Assembly: GCF_001039355.2 (NCBI RefSeq)
Contig: NW_019775724.1
Span: forward strand, 442,061 to 506,060
Length of the DNA: 64,000 bases
Source: Lingula anatina
Taxonomy: Eukaryota > Brachiopoda > Lingulata > Lingulida > Lingulidae
Reading direction: 5' to 3'
Shown in pieces: positions 1 through 11,400 of the stretch (its first letter is position 1; every line of letters starts with the position of its first letter). A program made the translations under genes and the position numbers. The notes beneath the pieces were generated by a model. That model was not told the DNA's origin, searched no databases, and was given only the letters and a program-made list of their open reading frames with translations.

Positions 1-35
1 CCAATGGCTCCTCTTTGTAAAGATTTGCTTTCTGT

Positions 36-160
36 TAAGCCTAGGTCCCAACTACGTTTTGGACGCACGGATTTTAGGTTCCTTGCGTCCGGCTAGAACG
101 TAGCTAGATTGCAGGGGAGAAATCAAGCAGCCCGAACGTTCGGTTGGGACCTAGGCTTTA
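36..160. mobile_element. Short inverted-repeat element (MITE-like), TAAGCC family
   Basis: About 125 bp bounded by inverted ends: TAAGCCTAGGTCCCAAC on the left and its near-perfect reverse complement ending ...CTAGGCTTTA on the right. The interior (GACGCACGGATTTTAGG, then TGCAGGGG) resembles the larger element at 8372-9165 and short pieces near 27590 and 47505, so it looks like a non-autonomous family. It lies in intron 1 of gene A. No coding capacity. Confidence 0.6.
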
Positions 161-344
161 CGGCGCACCAAATTTCATGCCTTGTGCTACAAGGTTAGCC
201 CAACTTTATGCAGTTGTTGTACGTTTTCTGGTCACGTATGACATTGCGTCTAGGACATCTTAGGTGACTCCATTTCAACAGACATCAAACAAAACAATAA
301 AAAAAGACAATTTCTATAAAAAGAGCCAATGAATTCTCACTTAC

Positions 345-581
345 CTCATCTCGGAGAAATGGTTGCATTACAGAGTAGCAAGCGGATAAAGCGATGTTGG
401 CAAGAGCACCGTTCATTAATGAGGATTTCTGCCGAGAACTCAGCTTCAGCAACTCCTCTCCTGTATGTTTCTTCACGGTCTCACCCCTTCCTTCCTTCTC
501 ATCCTCTATCTCCTCATCCCTTCCCTCCTTCTTATCGTGTATCTCTTTGCACCTTCTTTCCATCTCCTGATCTGTCTTCAC
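345..581 (-). CDS. SLC18B1-like: Gene A: SLC18B1-like MFS transporter, exon 1 only (continues beyond the left edge)
   Basis: This is the first coding exon of a minus-strand transporter gene. It starts with ATG at 581 and ends at a consensus donor (GAG|GTAAGT at 345/344), in phase 0 like every paralogue here. The 79 residues have a highly charged cytosolic N-terminus rich in E, K and R (EEIEDEKEGRGE), then the family block LLKLSSRQKSSLMNGALANI and the start of transmembrane helix 1 (SACYSVMQPFLRDE). SLC18B1 proteins are 12-helix vesicular transporters; human SLC18B1 transports polyamines, but the substrate here is only inferred. Exon 2 is not found in the remaining 344 bp, so the rest must lie off the window. 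The charged tail is closest to that of gene F. Confidence 0.8.
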
Positions 582-810
582 ACTCTCTTGCGTGTCCTCT
601 TATCTCATCCTGTCTTCTATATTATCTTAGAGAAAGCCGCCATGTCAGAAGTAACGCGAAATGGTGTCTCCCGCTTATTGCTTGAAATGCGACCAGTCAG
701 ATAATGCAGCGTGAATTGCCCATTGTACTGTGTAGTTTATAGAGTGTTTCACTCATAAAACAAACCGAGATTCGTTCAGCCTCGTCTTTTTTTTCGGTTG
801 ACTAGCTGAA
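582..810. other. Upstream flank of gene A
   Basis: Non-coding sequence 5' of gene A, in the minus-strand sense. It presumably holds the promoter and 5' UTR, but I see no convincing TATA box or other motif. Confidence 0.3.
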
Positions 811-2280
811 GGCCCCTATACACCGGACTGCATCCTTTCTGCGTCCCTTCTACGATCATAAATGTAGTCTGGATGCCCAGTGGTGTCCAAAGCAATTAAA
901 TTGTGTTTCAGTGTAAACGCGTCTGCGTCCCTTGTGCGTCCTTTGAAGGACTGAATGTAGATTTTACCTGTAAAATACCTGTAAAACTGCGAGCTTACTT
1001 TGCGTCCGATGAGCGACATGTGCGTCCACTGAGCAACCTGCCTGCCCCCCCCCCTCCTTTTGCGTCCCTTTATAAAGCTTTCACCTTACAATGCACAATG
1101 ATACGCAAGTTTACCAAGTCCGAGTTTGCGCGGTCTTGTCACAAACATCTGCCTTCTGTCTTGGTTAAAGAACGGTACCAAGCGGTACTCCAATCGAGCT
1201 GCTAAATCCAATGGATAAAATAGCCTCAATGGAAAAGTGAAAGTGAATACTGACTTGGGGAAAATCCAACCGTTATATATATTACAAACGGCAATTCAAA
1301 ATTACTTATATTTTACCATTAGAGCACGAAAAGCTATAATGTGACAAATGTACTAGGGTTGGAGCCCCAGACCGAACTCGTCCGAGCCCTGCACACTAGG
1401 AGGGGAAAACCGGGTTAGGTCAGCTAAGGGTTTATAACTGTGCCGTCCTCTCATGGCTGATTGCAGCGGCGGATTTGGGATGGGGGGAAGGGGGGGAGGG
1501 GTGGAGCGTCGCCCCTTCGAATTCTGAAAAAATTATCGTACCAATAGTCCCATCTTGAAATTAGAATTTTTTCCTCCGCCAAGGAGGTTATGTTTTCACC
1601 CCTGTTTGTCTGTCTTTCTGTCTGTCTGTCTGTCTGTTTGTCACCAACATAACTCAAAAAGTTATGGATGAACTTCGATGGAATTTTTAGGGTAGGTCAG
1701 AAATGGGTTATCTTAGAAGTGATTCGTTTTTGGTGGTGATCCGGATCAATAATCAATCAATAATAAAAATTTTAGGGGTGAAACGGCATTGGGTGGAGAC
1801 TTTGTTACCTTGGCTCTCGGAGTGCTTTTCTAGTTACTAGCTGAATTATAAATCTAAATCGTACAATATGGCACCGTTCGCCCTCAAAAATACCAATTTT
1901 TCGAGGCCCCGAACACCGCAACAAGGGGGGGGGGTAAGACTGGGTTCCCATCCCTAGATCGATCTAAAAGGATAGGTCCATCTCCACGGGATTTCTCGCT
2001 AAATTTCTTTCAACTTAAATGGCTTAGATGTCTGGGACGGCTAGAAACCGTAGGACCCCTGGTTTCTGAAATAACGGGTCCCGGACTTTCTGTCATGGGG
2101 GACCTTCTGGTACATGACACCGGTCTCTCAGTGGCAGTTTTGCAGGTAAAAGCAAGATTCGGTCGTTCAAAGGACGCACAACGGACGCAGACGCCTACAG
2201 TGAAACACGGTTTAACTGCCTTTGTATCCTGACCACATTTTTGATCGCATGAAAGGACGCCGCCCATTGTAAAGAGGCCG
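811..2280. mobile_element. 1.47-kb element with long terminal inverted repeats
   Basis: The left arm (811 to about 1000) and right arm (about 2130-2280) are inverted copies of each other over roughly 150-190 bp. Each outer end carries a C-rich start followed by TTTCTGCGTCC-like sequence, and each arm has a shared GTGCGTCCTTTGAA block further in. The outer tips match the small elements at 61254-61680 (CACTGGACGGCGTTC ... GGACGC), so those look like shortened relatives. The centre has no transposase, but contains a CCTCCGCCAAGGAGG dispersed repeat and part of the foldback family. It looks like a non-autonomous DNA element carrying nested insertions. Confidence 0.6.
1573..1835 (+). repeat. Dispersed repeat beginning CCTCCGCCAAGGAGG
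   Basis: Recognisable landmarks are GGAGGTTATGTTTTCACC, a (TCTG)n run, CATAACTCAAAAAGTTATGG, a GGTGGTGATCCGGATC block and a terminal CGGAGTGCTTTTCTAGTT. From general knowledge this layout recurs in repeats of many aquatic animal genomes; I do not assign a named family. A more diverged relative may lie near 18640-18830. The (TCTG)n part gives artificial QTDRQ-type reading frames on the minus strand. Confidence 0.5.
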
Positions 2281-2861
2281 TAAGTAAAATATAATTCTTT
2301 TTTACATCTGTATTAGTGTGCGGATTATCGGTGGGCTTTGTAACTAAGGAAAAACAGCGGTGTGTCTGAAAAATGAAACTGTGGACACAGATGATGCTGA
2401 AAATCGCATGACACTTAGGAAGCCCAATTACTTTTTATCGGGAAAACGTGTGGGATTGATTTGTTTGAAAGTTACATTCGCACTTCAGGGTTTACGAAAA
2501 CAATATGAACTATGCACTTCACTTGATAATTTGCCACATTATCCCATATAATAGCCTAGTAATCAAATTTCACAACCACGTAGCATAAACAGCCGCATTT
2601 ACGGGAACAATCTCCATGCATTTCCAGCTATTAGCATTGAGACGGGACGAATGTTTATTCATCATTATTGGTTTCCGATCATTGTCAAATTAAAAATTCC
2701 GAGTCCATTGAGAATTGTTGTCATCAGCAGTCCACACGTTCTGATTGCACGAAGTGTCTTTGTATAACACGTGTTTTGTTTCGTTTTGTTGTGTTTTTAT
2801 CAGATTTCGAGCGGGGGTTCAGGATCCCCCTGACACCCCCTAAATCCGGTGCTGCGTTGGG
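2281..2861. other. Intergenic sequence, nothing recognised
   Basis: No coding homology, RNA gene or inverted-repeat element was seen between the long-TIR element and the mariner relic. The short open frames here lack family motifs. Confidence 0.3.
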
Positions 2862-3300
2862 TTACAAGTCTGTTTCGTGGGATATTGTCCCAATTATCCT
2901 GAAGAGCTTTACATAATCTGTCCAGGTTATTTGTGGGGAGGTTCGCTGCAATACGCACTCCACAACATCCCTCAGGTGTTCAGTAGGGTAAGTAATAGGG
3001 TTCAGAGATGTGTATTCTATCAATAGATAATTGCGTTTCTGCAACGAATCGCTCACCATACGAGAACTGTGAGCAAGTGCATTGTCACGATGAAGCATGT
3101 TGTATCCCTGAATTTTCACTGTGCAGATTGAGTGAGATGTCTGTTGAGAATATTACGGTAAATAGCCCCATTAACGCTCTGTTTCTGGAAGAACAATGCA
3201 CAACAACATGGGCCCCTCAAACACCGACTGGTCCGACACTTCGGGCCATATCAACCCCCACATACTCTATTACGTTCTGTCCTTTTAAAGTTATGTTTGA
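2862..3300 (-). pseudogene. Tc1/mariner transposase fragment (degenerate)
   Basis: On the minus strand, an 85-codon frame reads NMLHRDNALAHSSRMV, then TEHLRDVVECVLQ, which correspond to the second Asp block and the downstream Glu block (PIEHLWD-like) of Tc1/mariner DDE transposases. Upstream (to about 3300), further transposase-like sequence (VGPVGVFEGPML) is interrupted by stops. The N-terminal DNA-binding region is missing and I found no terminal inverted repeats, so this is an inactive relic. Its sequence differs from the two other Tc1 families in the window. Confidence 0.65.
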
Positions 3301-4277
3301 GAAAATACTAGTTAAACCCCTCGTTTTGTGGCGGCTTTGTTATGGATAGACAACTGGCTTAATAAAATTTATGTGAGCTTATTGTAACTGTAACACATGC
3401 TATATGTTAGAGTAAGTCAGAGTATTGTATGTATTGAGATGTGTTCACGTGTCGCATGACTTGCCCTACAGGTATATATTTGAACTCCCACCTCGACATT
3501 TCATTCAGTTCAGCGACACGGCACGTTTAAATCAGTTTTTATTCATTTATATCAGTTTTTCATCAGTTTTTATAAATAAGTTTTTATAAGTTTTTTTTTC
3601 TGACTTGCCCTGACTTAAAATGAAATGAAAAGGCAAATTGAAGATAGCCTCTCAGGTTTGTTTGAGCGCCTGACACCCAGTCAATAATGAGAAGCCAAAC
3701 CGTGTTCACTCTGCTCCACTAAAATTCTTTAAGTGTGTAAGAAATTCGTAACAATAACGTTGGTTAATAACAAGGTTAAATGGTCGTGCACACAGCATAT
3801 ATATGGTTATTTGCACATTATTTAGTTATTCAGACAGCGATTATCATTTTTATCTCCCAAATCGATGCGTTACTGACGCCACTCTATGGCTTCTTACCAT
3901 ATATATCATTGCCGGAAAATTCATTTTTGAGTTGGTGTTATGCATAGTGCTTTTATTGTATAGAGGTCTGTGTCATAAATATAAAATACCAGTAAACATC
4001 CAACTGTTACAATCTGCTTAATTTTATGTTTAAGACAATTAACAACATGCGACGCCATATATAAGATACATACGTTACTCGAAAGCCATTAAATATAAAA
4101 AAAACAGCAAAAAATTAAAACCCTTTATCAAAATATGTTATTTAGGTTTTATCAACCTATGCAACAGGAACAGATCTACATTGTGTGTCAAACGTGGTAC
4201 GAAAAAAGGTAAATGTCTGAAAAGAACGACACCTTCGTTTGGAAACATTTCATTGTGTCATGAGATACATTAAGATA
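3301..4277. other. Intergenic sequence with local TCAGTTTTTAT repeats
   Basis: Nothing coding was recognised. Around 3530-3600 there is a short run of ATCAGTTTTTAT/TAAGTTTTTAT units. The rest is AT-rich unique-looking sequence. Confidence 0.3.
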
Positions 4278-5399
4278 CACTGATGATCATAAGTTAAGCA
4301 ACACTCATATCAGAAGGAAAACAGTCAACAGGCATCTTTTAGAAGCTGAACTTCCATCTAAAAGACCTCGTCAAAAGTCACAGTTGACCAACAGACACAA
4401 GCAAATAAGATTGACATGAGCCAGATACCGAGAAAGATGGAATCTCAGGACTGGGCGAAAGGTCCTGTGGACTGAGGAGACCAGATTCACTTTGATGTAT
4501 GCAGATGGTCGGCTAGGCGTCTGGAGACGTCCAAACCAAGCGTTTCAGGATGATTGTGTTCTTCTGCGTGTTCAGGGTGGAGGAGTATCCGTCATAGTAT
4601 GGTGCAGTTTCTCATATGATGAAAAATTGCCACTGCAGGTAGTAGGTCATTCAAGGGAGGAACCCTGGTCAACAATACAGAGACGAAATACCATTGGGGC
4701 GCATACAATCACACATTCAAGCAAATCCAGGAAGAAAAATCATTTTGGTGCAGGACTATGCGTCCATCCAGAAAGCACGGTCCAAGCAAGACAGGCTGCA
4801 ACAGTACGGTATCCCACATTTGGATTGGCCTGCATATTTACCAATTCTCAATGTAATCTAACATTCTAAGTATATGATTGACAGTACAGTAAAAAAAGAG
4901 AAACAACCTCCAGTAGAAACATAATAGAGGTCCAGCAGGCAGTAAATGAAGAATGGAACCGGCTCCCAAAGCAAGATTGGCAGAATTTGGTGGCAAATTG
5001 CAGGAGACAAAGTGAAGCTGTTGTTCAAAACCAGGGAAGGCATAATAGACTATTAATCATCTATTATCTACAGTCTTCTTTTATTAAAACTAATTCTTAG
5101 ATGATTGAACTTTATTTTTTCATAATAAGCTGTTTTCATCAGGTCGTACTTTTTGCTGTGTGAGCATACTTTTTGGACACATGGTTTGGCATATTTTAGT
5201 ACCGTTTGGTTAATAAAGTTATGTTGATTATTACAATAAGCTATGTGGTGTATTTCTTTAACCGAAATATTCAACGTGAATAAGTCATTTGTAAAATATG
5301 AAAGAAATATGCATAATTCCACCAACAAATGAAATAATGATCTTGATAGAAGAAACTTTTGAAAAAACCGGGGTGTTGCTTAACTTATGAGCATCAGTG
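4278..5399 (+). mobile_element. Tc1-like DNA transposon, degenerate
   Basis: A 1,122-bp element flanked by TA at 4276-4277 and 5400-5401. The ends are about 30-bp inverted repeats starting CACTGATGATCATAAGTTAA on the left, with one or two mismatches on the right (position 11 is C). The interior encodes broken Tc1-type transposase on the plus strand. Its right end lies 91 bp beyond the stop codon of gene B, so the 3' UTR or polyadenylation site of B may run into it. Confidence 0.85.
4318..5050 (+). pseudogene. Tc1-like transposase, broken
   Basis: Plus-strand fragments read in order NRHLLEAELPSKRPRQK, then RYRERWNLRTGRKVLWTEET, DGRLGVWRRPNQ and, near the end, WNRLPKARLAEFGGKLQ. This is the usual Tc1 transposase order from late DNA-binding region to C-terminus. 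Frames are interrupted by stops (for example after IRLT near 4415) and frameshifts. The first catalytic Asp of the DES-type motif reads Glu (WTEET). No intact transposase is possible. Confidence 0.8.
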
Positions 5400-5490
5400 T
5401 ATATCAGCGTGCAGAAGAAATAATCATGGCACTGGGCAGATAAAATGTTTTTTAAGTATATAATATGCACGTCTATGCACCTTTCTTTTT

Positions 5491-8400
5491 TCACCTAGAT
5501 GTGTCGAGGTTAGAAAACTGGTCAAAATTGACACTATCATCAGCCATACTTTCGAATTGCACGTGTTGTATCTGTATAGTCGGGCAAGGGAATAGTGGCA
5601 ATCTCACTGTCTTCTTTCCGTATTGCGTGTCACAGTGGGTGACATTATTATTGTCAATACTACTGTATCCGGACCTGCTACGACTCCTTTTAAGAGCTGC
5701 ATAGACTACCCCACAGTATAGAATGAGGAGTCCAGCCTGAAAAGGGACACACACTTTAAATTAACTACAGCTTCAGGGAGGCCTGGAACGTCTCCAGAGT
5801 ACGCACCATGGGCAGACGTAAAAATAAAAAAATATATAGTATTAATATAAGAAGATTTTTGACGTATTGTCATCTATTGTAAACTACACTGAGAGTGGAG
5901 TATGGAATATACCTGTAAGAACCAGACATTATATTAGAATAAACATACAATGTATCGTATAACAATCAATGTGCTGCATATACTGACGGATACAGGTACA
6001 TGTACATGTTTGGGCTTTGGAAGTGACCCGAAGATAAATGTTTTGACCTCGTTTCGTTCTATGATATGTACATGCACAATTACAAGGAAGGAAGAGATAG
6101 TTATAATTGGGAGGGAGAAAAAGTATGTGAACACCTCAAAAGCCGGGACGGGTACACATGCCCGAGATGAACTCCCCTGGATGTGTCCCTAGCTTTTTTT
6201 AAGGCCTCAGGGAAGCATTTAAATTTTAAAGTATCTGTTTGTTACCATTACTTACCGCCCCCAGAGAGAGCCCCGTAAGAACTCCCGATAGCGTGCTATA
6301 TGGATTATGTTCCAAGATGGCTGCTCCAATTATCGGCCCGATGAACTTACTAAATCACAAGTAAAAACATGTTTTTTACACTTCATTTTTATTGATAAGA
6401 TAAATTTTAAGTGGAAAATTTGCCCTGTCTTTAAGGGGCGTGAGTAAAATCCTATTCATATGAACGAAATTAAAATTAGCCATGGGAACTCTAAATTTTA
6501 TTTATTTATTTTTTTTTTGGGGGGGGTGGGGTGGAATAAATTACGCATAAAGCACAAGAGTAAAAAAGGAAATCTGAATTCGAAAAAAATCGGCTTGTAC
6601 CTCTAATATGTGGCTATTTTTTCCATAACTCGGCCATTCAAATGAAAAAAAAAACTGACATAATGGAAATCACAGTGCCACCTCCTTTTTGGAATATAAG
6701 CTTAAAAACAAACAACTTTAAATATCGTGTGTTTTAAGTGTTACCATTAACTGTTTTAAGTAATGTGTAAGTGCGTTTTTACTAAGACTTCGTTATTTAT
6801 ACGAAAACATTTGAACAATGTTTATTCAAAGAAAAGGCAAACCGTATCAAGCTGAATATGCTCACCTTATAGCAAAGCTCTCTAATATAACCACATCATT
6901 TAACGGATTGAGCGGAATAATTAAAAAAATTAAAAGAAAAGAAAACCACGTGGAATCTTACCCCAAACCCGTAGATGTATCATACATTGCTGACAAATTC
7001 CCATATGTGATCATACTATCTGGTAGTCCGTGAGACCTGCAATGATAAATGAAATATGGTGATTGGTTTCAATCACATCAACTAACACAAGGATAGATAT
7101 CCTTTACATTTGGGAAATGGAGCATATGTTCCAACCATGGAGCATATGTTCCAACCATCCAACTTCCACAATTTGTAATACACAATCTTCTCCGACGGCT
7201 ACATGCAGTGACACGGGCTCTTAGCTGATCCCACACACCTTACACGACCTCAGTTTCAAATTCCACCGTGAGGGGTATAATGGTACAGGCTGTTCTAATT
7301 TCACGTATCTTAAATAGCCTCAGTTTCAAATTCCGTCATGGCGTCTACAATGGTACAAGCAGCCATAATTCCACATGATTTGCATGGTCTCATTTACACA
7401 ATCCGCCTCAATGGACAAATTCATCATTAGCATTTCTAATGCTACATATCTTTCACGGCCTCAGTTTCAAATTCTGCCATAACGGTTTCATTAGTACAAT
7501 TAGGTCTTATTCCATATTACTTACACCGCCTCATTTACACAATCCGCCATGGCAGCTACATTGACACAGGCGGTTCCAATTCCACTGACACAAACCCCCA
7601 GGAAAACTGCCCATGATGCACTGGAATCCAAAATTTAAATTATATATTATTGCACCTACATATCAGCTTAACGTTGCTCCTGGGTATTTTTAAAGAAACA
7701 AAAACTCTCCAAGGCAAAAGAAAATTAACAGCTTTTTATTTGAAATGAATCACGTCCCTTATTGAATAAGTTGTTTTAATTCATTTTTTTTTTTTATCTC
7801 ATAGCAACAATATATGCAAAGTAATATAACGCCTTATTTCAATTTACCCCTTAGACAGTTACCCTGCAGATTCGGAAGTGGTAACATTTGTATAAAAACG
7901 TGGAGGATAATACATTAAGGAAAAATAAGTTTTACTAGCATTGATACCTACCCTTTGCCGTTTGGAAATAAGTAAGTCAGGGGCGCCCAGGGTCCAATGA
8001 GGGTAAATGATAAGGCCATTATGAGGAGTCCGGAGATAATTATCACCTTTCTACGATTCTATAGAAAAAATAATGCCAATTATGAACTTGAATTTCAAAA
8101 ATGCTTTCCTTAAGCTTTACACATGTTAAATTATTATTTCTTTAGAGTCTCCTAGTCAACCCCTCCCTTGCTCCAACCGACACCCTAAGGGAGGTGTCCC
8201 TCAATCAACCCTCCTCATATACAGTAGTAGTAATAATTGTTTGCGTTGTATAATGTTTTAGAAACGTTTGAAAAGTATTCATCCCCATCCTGTGAATAGA
8301 AAGGGGCGGTCAAACAATGGAGGGCCTTCAAAATTCGAACGCAATAGTTTAGGCGTAATAACACAATAGCTTAAAGCCTCGGTCACAACCAGACGCACGA

Positions 8401-11400
8401 ATTTCAGGATCGTACTTCCCCTGCGATTTTTGGGTGTTGCGGAGGCCGTAGAGGTCGTAGAGGTAGAGGAAAGTCTGTCTTGCTAGTCACAAGGGCCACA
8501 TGAGACGTCCTTTCAGCCCAGCAGACAAACGACATTGATTCACCGTTGAATCAACGTTAATTTTGGTGGATCAACGTTGAATCAACGTAGAATCAATGTC
8601 GTTTGCCTGCTGGGAGGCAGGGACGCTATAGCAAGGAGCGATGTTCGTGGAAATTGTACTCATTTCTTGAGTTTGTCTTGCTTCCCGTGTACGTGGCACA
8701 CACTAACCACTTACGAAGGGAATGCAACGCACGGCGAAAGTACTGCCCTTTTGCGTCACTTTTGCTTCACACTTGCCTCACACGTTTGTGGAGACGTACT
8801 AACAGCGTAGGTAAGTTTTGCTTCCGGTTCTCCTCTTCTTTGTTCTTCCTCCTCCCTTTTTCTACCATGTAAGCTTATTTCTCTTGCCTTTTGGAGGCAT
8901 ATTAGAAACTAAATTGAGCAAAAAAAAATTGAGCTAAATTGAGCAAAAAGTTTAAAAATTGTTGTATTGTAAAGACACAAGCGTTCGTCGTGAGCACGCC
9001 TTTTATACACCAGGCGTGGGAGTGACGCACGTGCAACGCATTCCCGGTGTGCTCTCAACTTTGTTCGTTAGTTGTGAGGACGTGCGCCTAACTCAACACG
9101 CAAAGGGCACTTGCTCTTCCATTGCTTGCGACGTGCGTCTTGCACAACGCACGTCTGAGGCTTTAGGCGAGTGAACCCCATGACGCCGGTATCTGTGGTC
9201 CAGAGCGATCACAACAATCCGCTGTAACTAAGTGTAATTAACAGCGGGAGTTTGTTTGATTAACATGCATAAGCATCAGCATCGTCCATCATCATGATCA
9301 ACAATTCACCCTGTCTCATAATACGTATTGCAAATAGTACTTAAAAATTATGAATGATAATGAATGAGGAATAAGCAGCGAAAAGCATTTTCATAAAGGC
9401 ACAGTTTATGGCAAAAACGTTTTGAAGTTTAAAGAAGCTCAGTAAACTAATGTCTATCATTGCGACCTGTGTAAAGAATAAATATTTACAGTAACAAATA
9501 AAGCAACATCATTTTTAAAAATAATATTTACAGAACAAGCTGGTTTGTAGCCTCAATTACTGTTAGCCCGGGCGGACACGAAAGTTAATTAACCCCTTAC
9601 AGCTTGTAGTAGGCGGGANCATTTGTATAAAAACGTGGAGGATAATACATTAAGGAAAAATAAGTTTTACTAGCATTGATACCTACCCTTTGCCGTTTGG
9701 AAATAAGTAAGTCAGGGGCGCCCAGGGTCCAATGAGGGTAAATGATAAGGCCATTATGAGGAGTCCGGAGATAATTATCACCTTTCTACGATTCTATAGA
9801 AAAAATAATGCCAATTATGAACTTGAATTTCAAAAATGCTTTCCTTAAGCTTTACACATGTTAAATTATTATTTCTTTAGAGTCTCCTAGTCAACCCCTC
9901 CCTTGCTCCAACCGACACCCTAAGGGAGGTGTCCCTCAATCAACCCTCCTCATATACAGTAGTAGTAATAATTGTTTGCGTTGTATAATGTTTTAGAAAC
10001 GTTTGAAAAGTATTCATCCCCATCCTGTGAATAGAAAGGGGCGGTCAAACAATGGAGGGCCTTCAAAATTCGAACGCAATAGTTTAGGCGTAATAACACA
10101 ATAGCTTAAAGCCTCGGTCACAACCAGACGCACGAATTTCAGGATCGTACTTCCCCTGCGATTTTTGGGTGTTGCGGAGGCCGTAGAGGTCGTAGAGGTA
10201 GAGGAAAGTCTGTCTTGCTAGTCACAAGGGCCACATGAGACGTCCTTTCAGCCCAGCAGACAAACGACATTGATTCACCGTTGAATCAACGTTAATTTTG
10301 GTGGATCAACGTTGAATCAACGTAGAATCAATGTCGTTTGCCTGCTGGGAGGCAGGGACGCTATAGCAAGGAGCGATGTTCGTGGAAATTGTACTCATTT
10401 CTTGAGTTTGTCTTGCTTCCCGTGTACGTGGCACACACTAACCACTTACGAAGGGAATGCAACGCACGGCGAAAGTACTGCCCTTTTGCGTCACTTTTGC
10501 TTCACACTTGCCTCACACGTTTGTGGAGACGTACTAACAGCGTAGGTAAGTTTTGCTTCCGGTTCTCCTCTTCTTTGTTCTTCCTCCTCCCTTTTTCTAC
10601 CATGTAAGCTTATTTCTCTTGCCTTTTGGAGGCATATTAGAAACTAAATTGAGCAAAAAAAAATTGAGCTAAATTGAGCAAAAAGTTTAAAAATTGTTGT
10701 ATTGTAAAGACACAAGCGTTCGTCGTGAGCACGCCTTTTATACACCAGGCGTGGGAGTGACGCACGTGCAACGCATTCCCGGTGTGCTCTCAACTTTGTT
10801 CGTTAGTTGTGAGGACGTGCGCCTAACTCAACACGCAAAGGGCACTTGCTCTTCCATTGCTTGCGACGTGCGTCTTGCACAACGCACGTCTGAGGCTTTA
10901 GGCGAGTGAACCCCATGACGCCGGTATCTGTGGTCCAGAGCGATCACAACAATCCGCTGTAACTAAGTGTAATTAACAGCGGGAGTTTGTTTGATTAACA
11001 TGCATAAGCATCAGCATCGTCCATCATCATGATCAACAATTCACCCTGTCTCATAATACGTATTGCAAATAGTACTTAAAAATTATGAATGATAATGAAT
11101 GAGGAATAAGCAGCGAAAAGCATTTTCATAAAGGCACAGTTTATGGCAAAAACGTTTTGAAGTTTAAAGAAGCTCAGTAAACTAATGTCTATCATTGCGA
11201 CCTGTGTAAAGAATAAATATTTACAGTAACAAATAAAGCAACATCATTTTTAAAAATAATATTTACAGAACAAGCTGGTTTGTAGCCTCAATTACTGTTA
11301 GCCCGGGCGGACACGAAAGTTAATTAACCCCTTACAGCTTGTAGTAGGCGGGACGGACATTTAAGCCGGATTATCTGACAGTAATCTAGTGAGACTCCCC

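Larger units (their letters stand above)
7885..9618. repeat. 1,734-bp direct duplication, copy 1
   Basis: Matches 9620-11353 at a constant offset of 1,735 with no difference that I could see. It contains exon 8 of gene B (7952-8058) and intronic elements. The two copies meet at a single N (9619), which points to an assembly join rather than a natural duplication. Confidence 0.85.

Noticed and set aside
1451-1657. Minus-strand frame rich in QTDRQ
   Set aside because: Translation of a (TCTG)n run within a dispersed repeat.
6818-7033. 71-codon plus-strand frame
   Set aside because: Its end is the reverse strand of exon 10 of gene B (6962-7036), so it is a shadow frame.
8577-9174. Three open frames repeated exactly at 10312-10909
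   Set aside because: They are repeated because the whole 1.73 kb is duplicated, not because of coding constraint. The sequence is intronic and contains a foldback palindrome and an inverted-repeat element.
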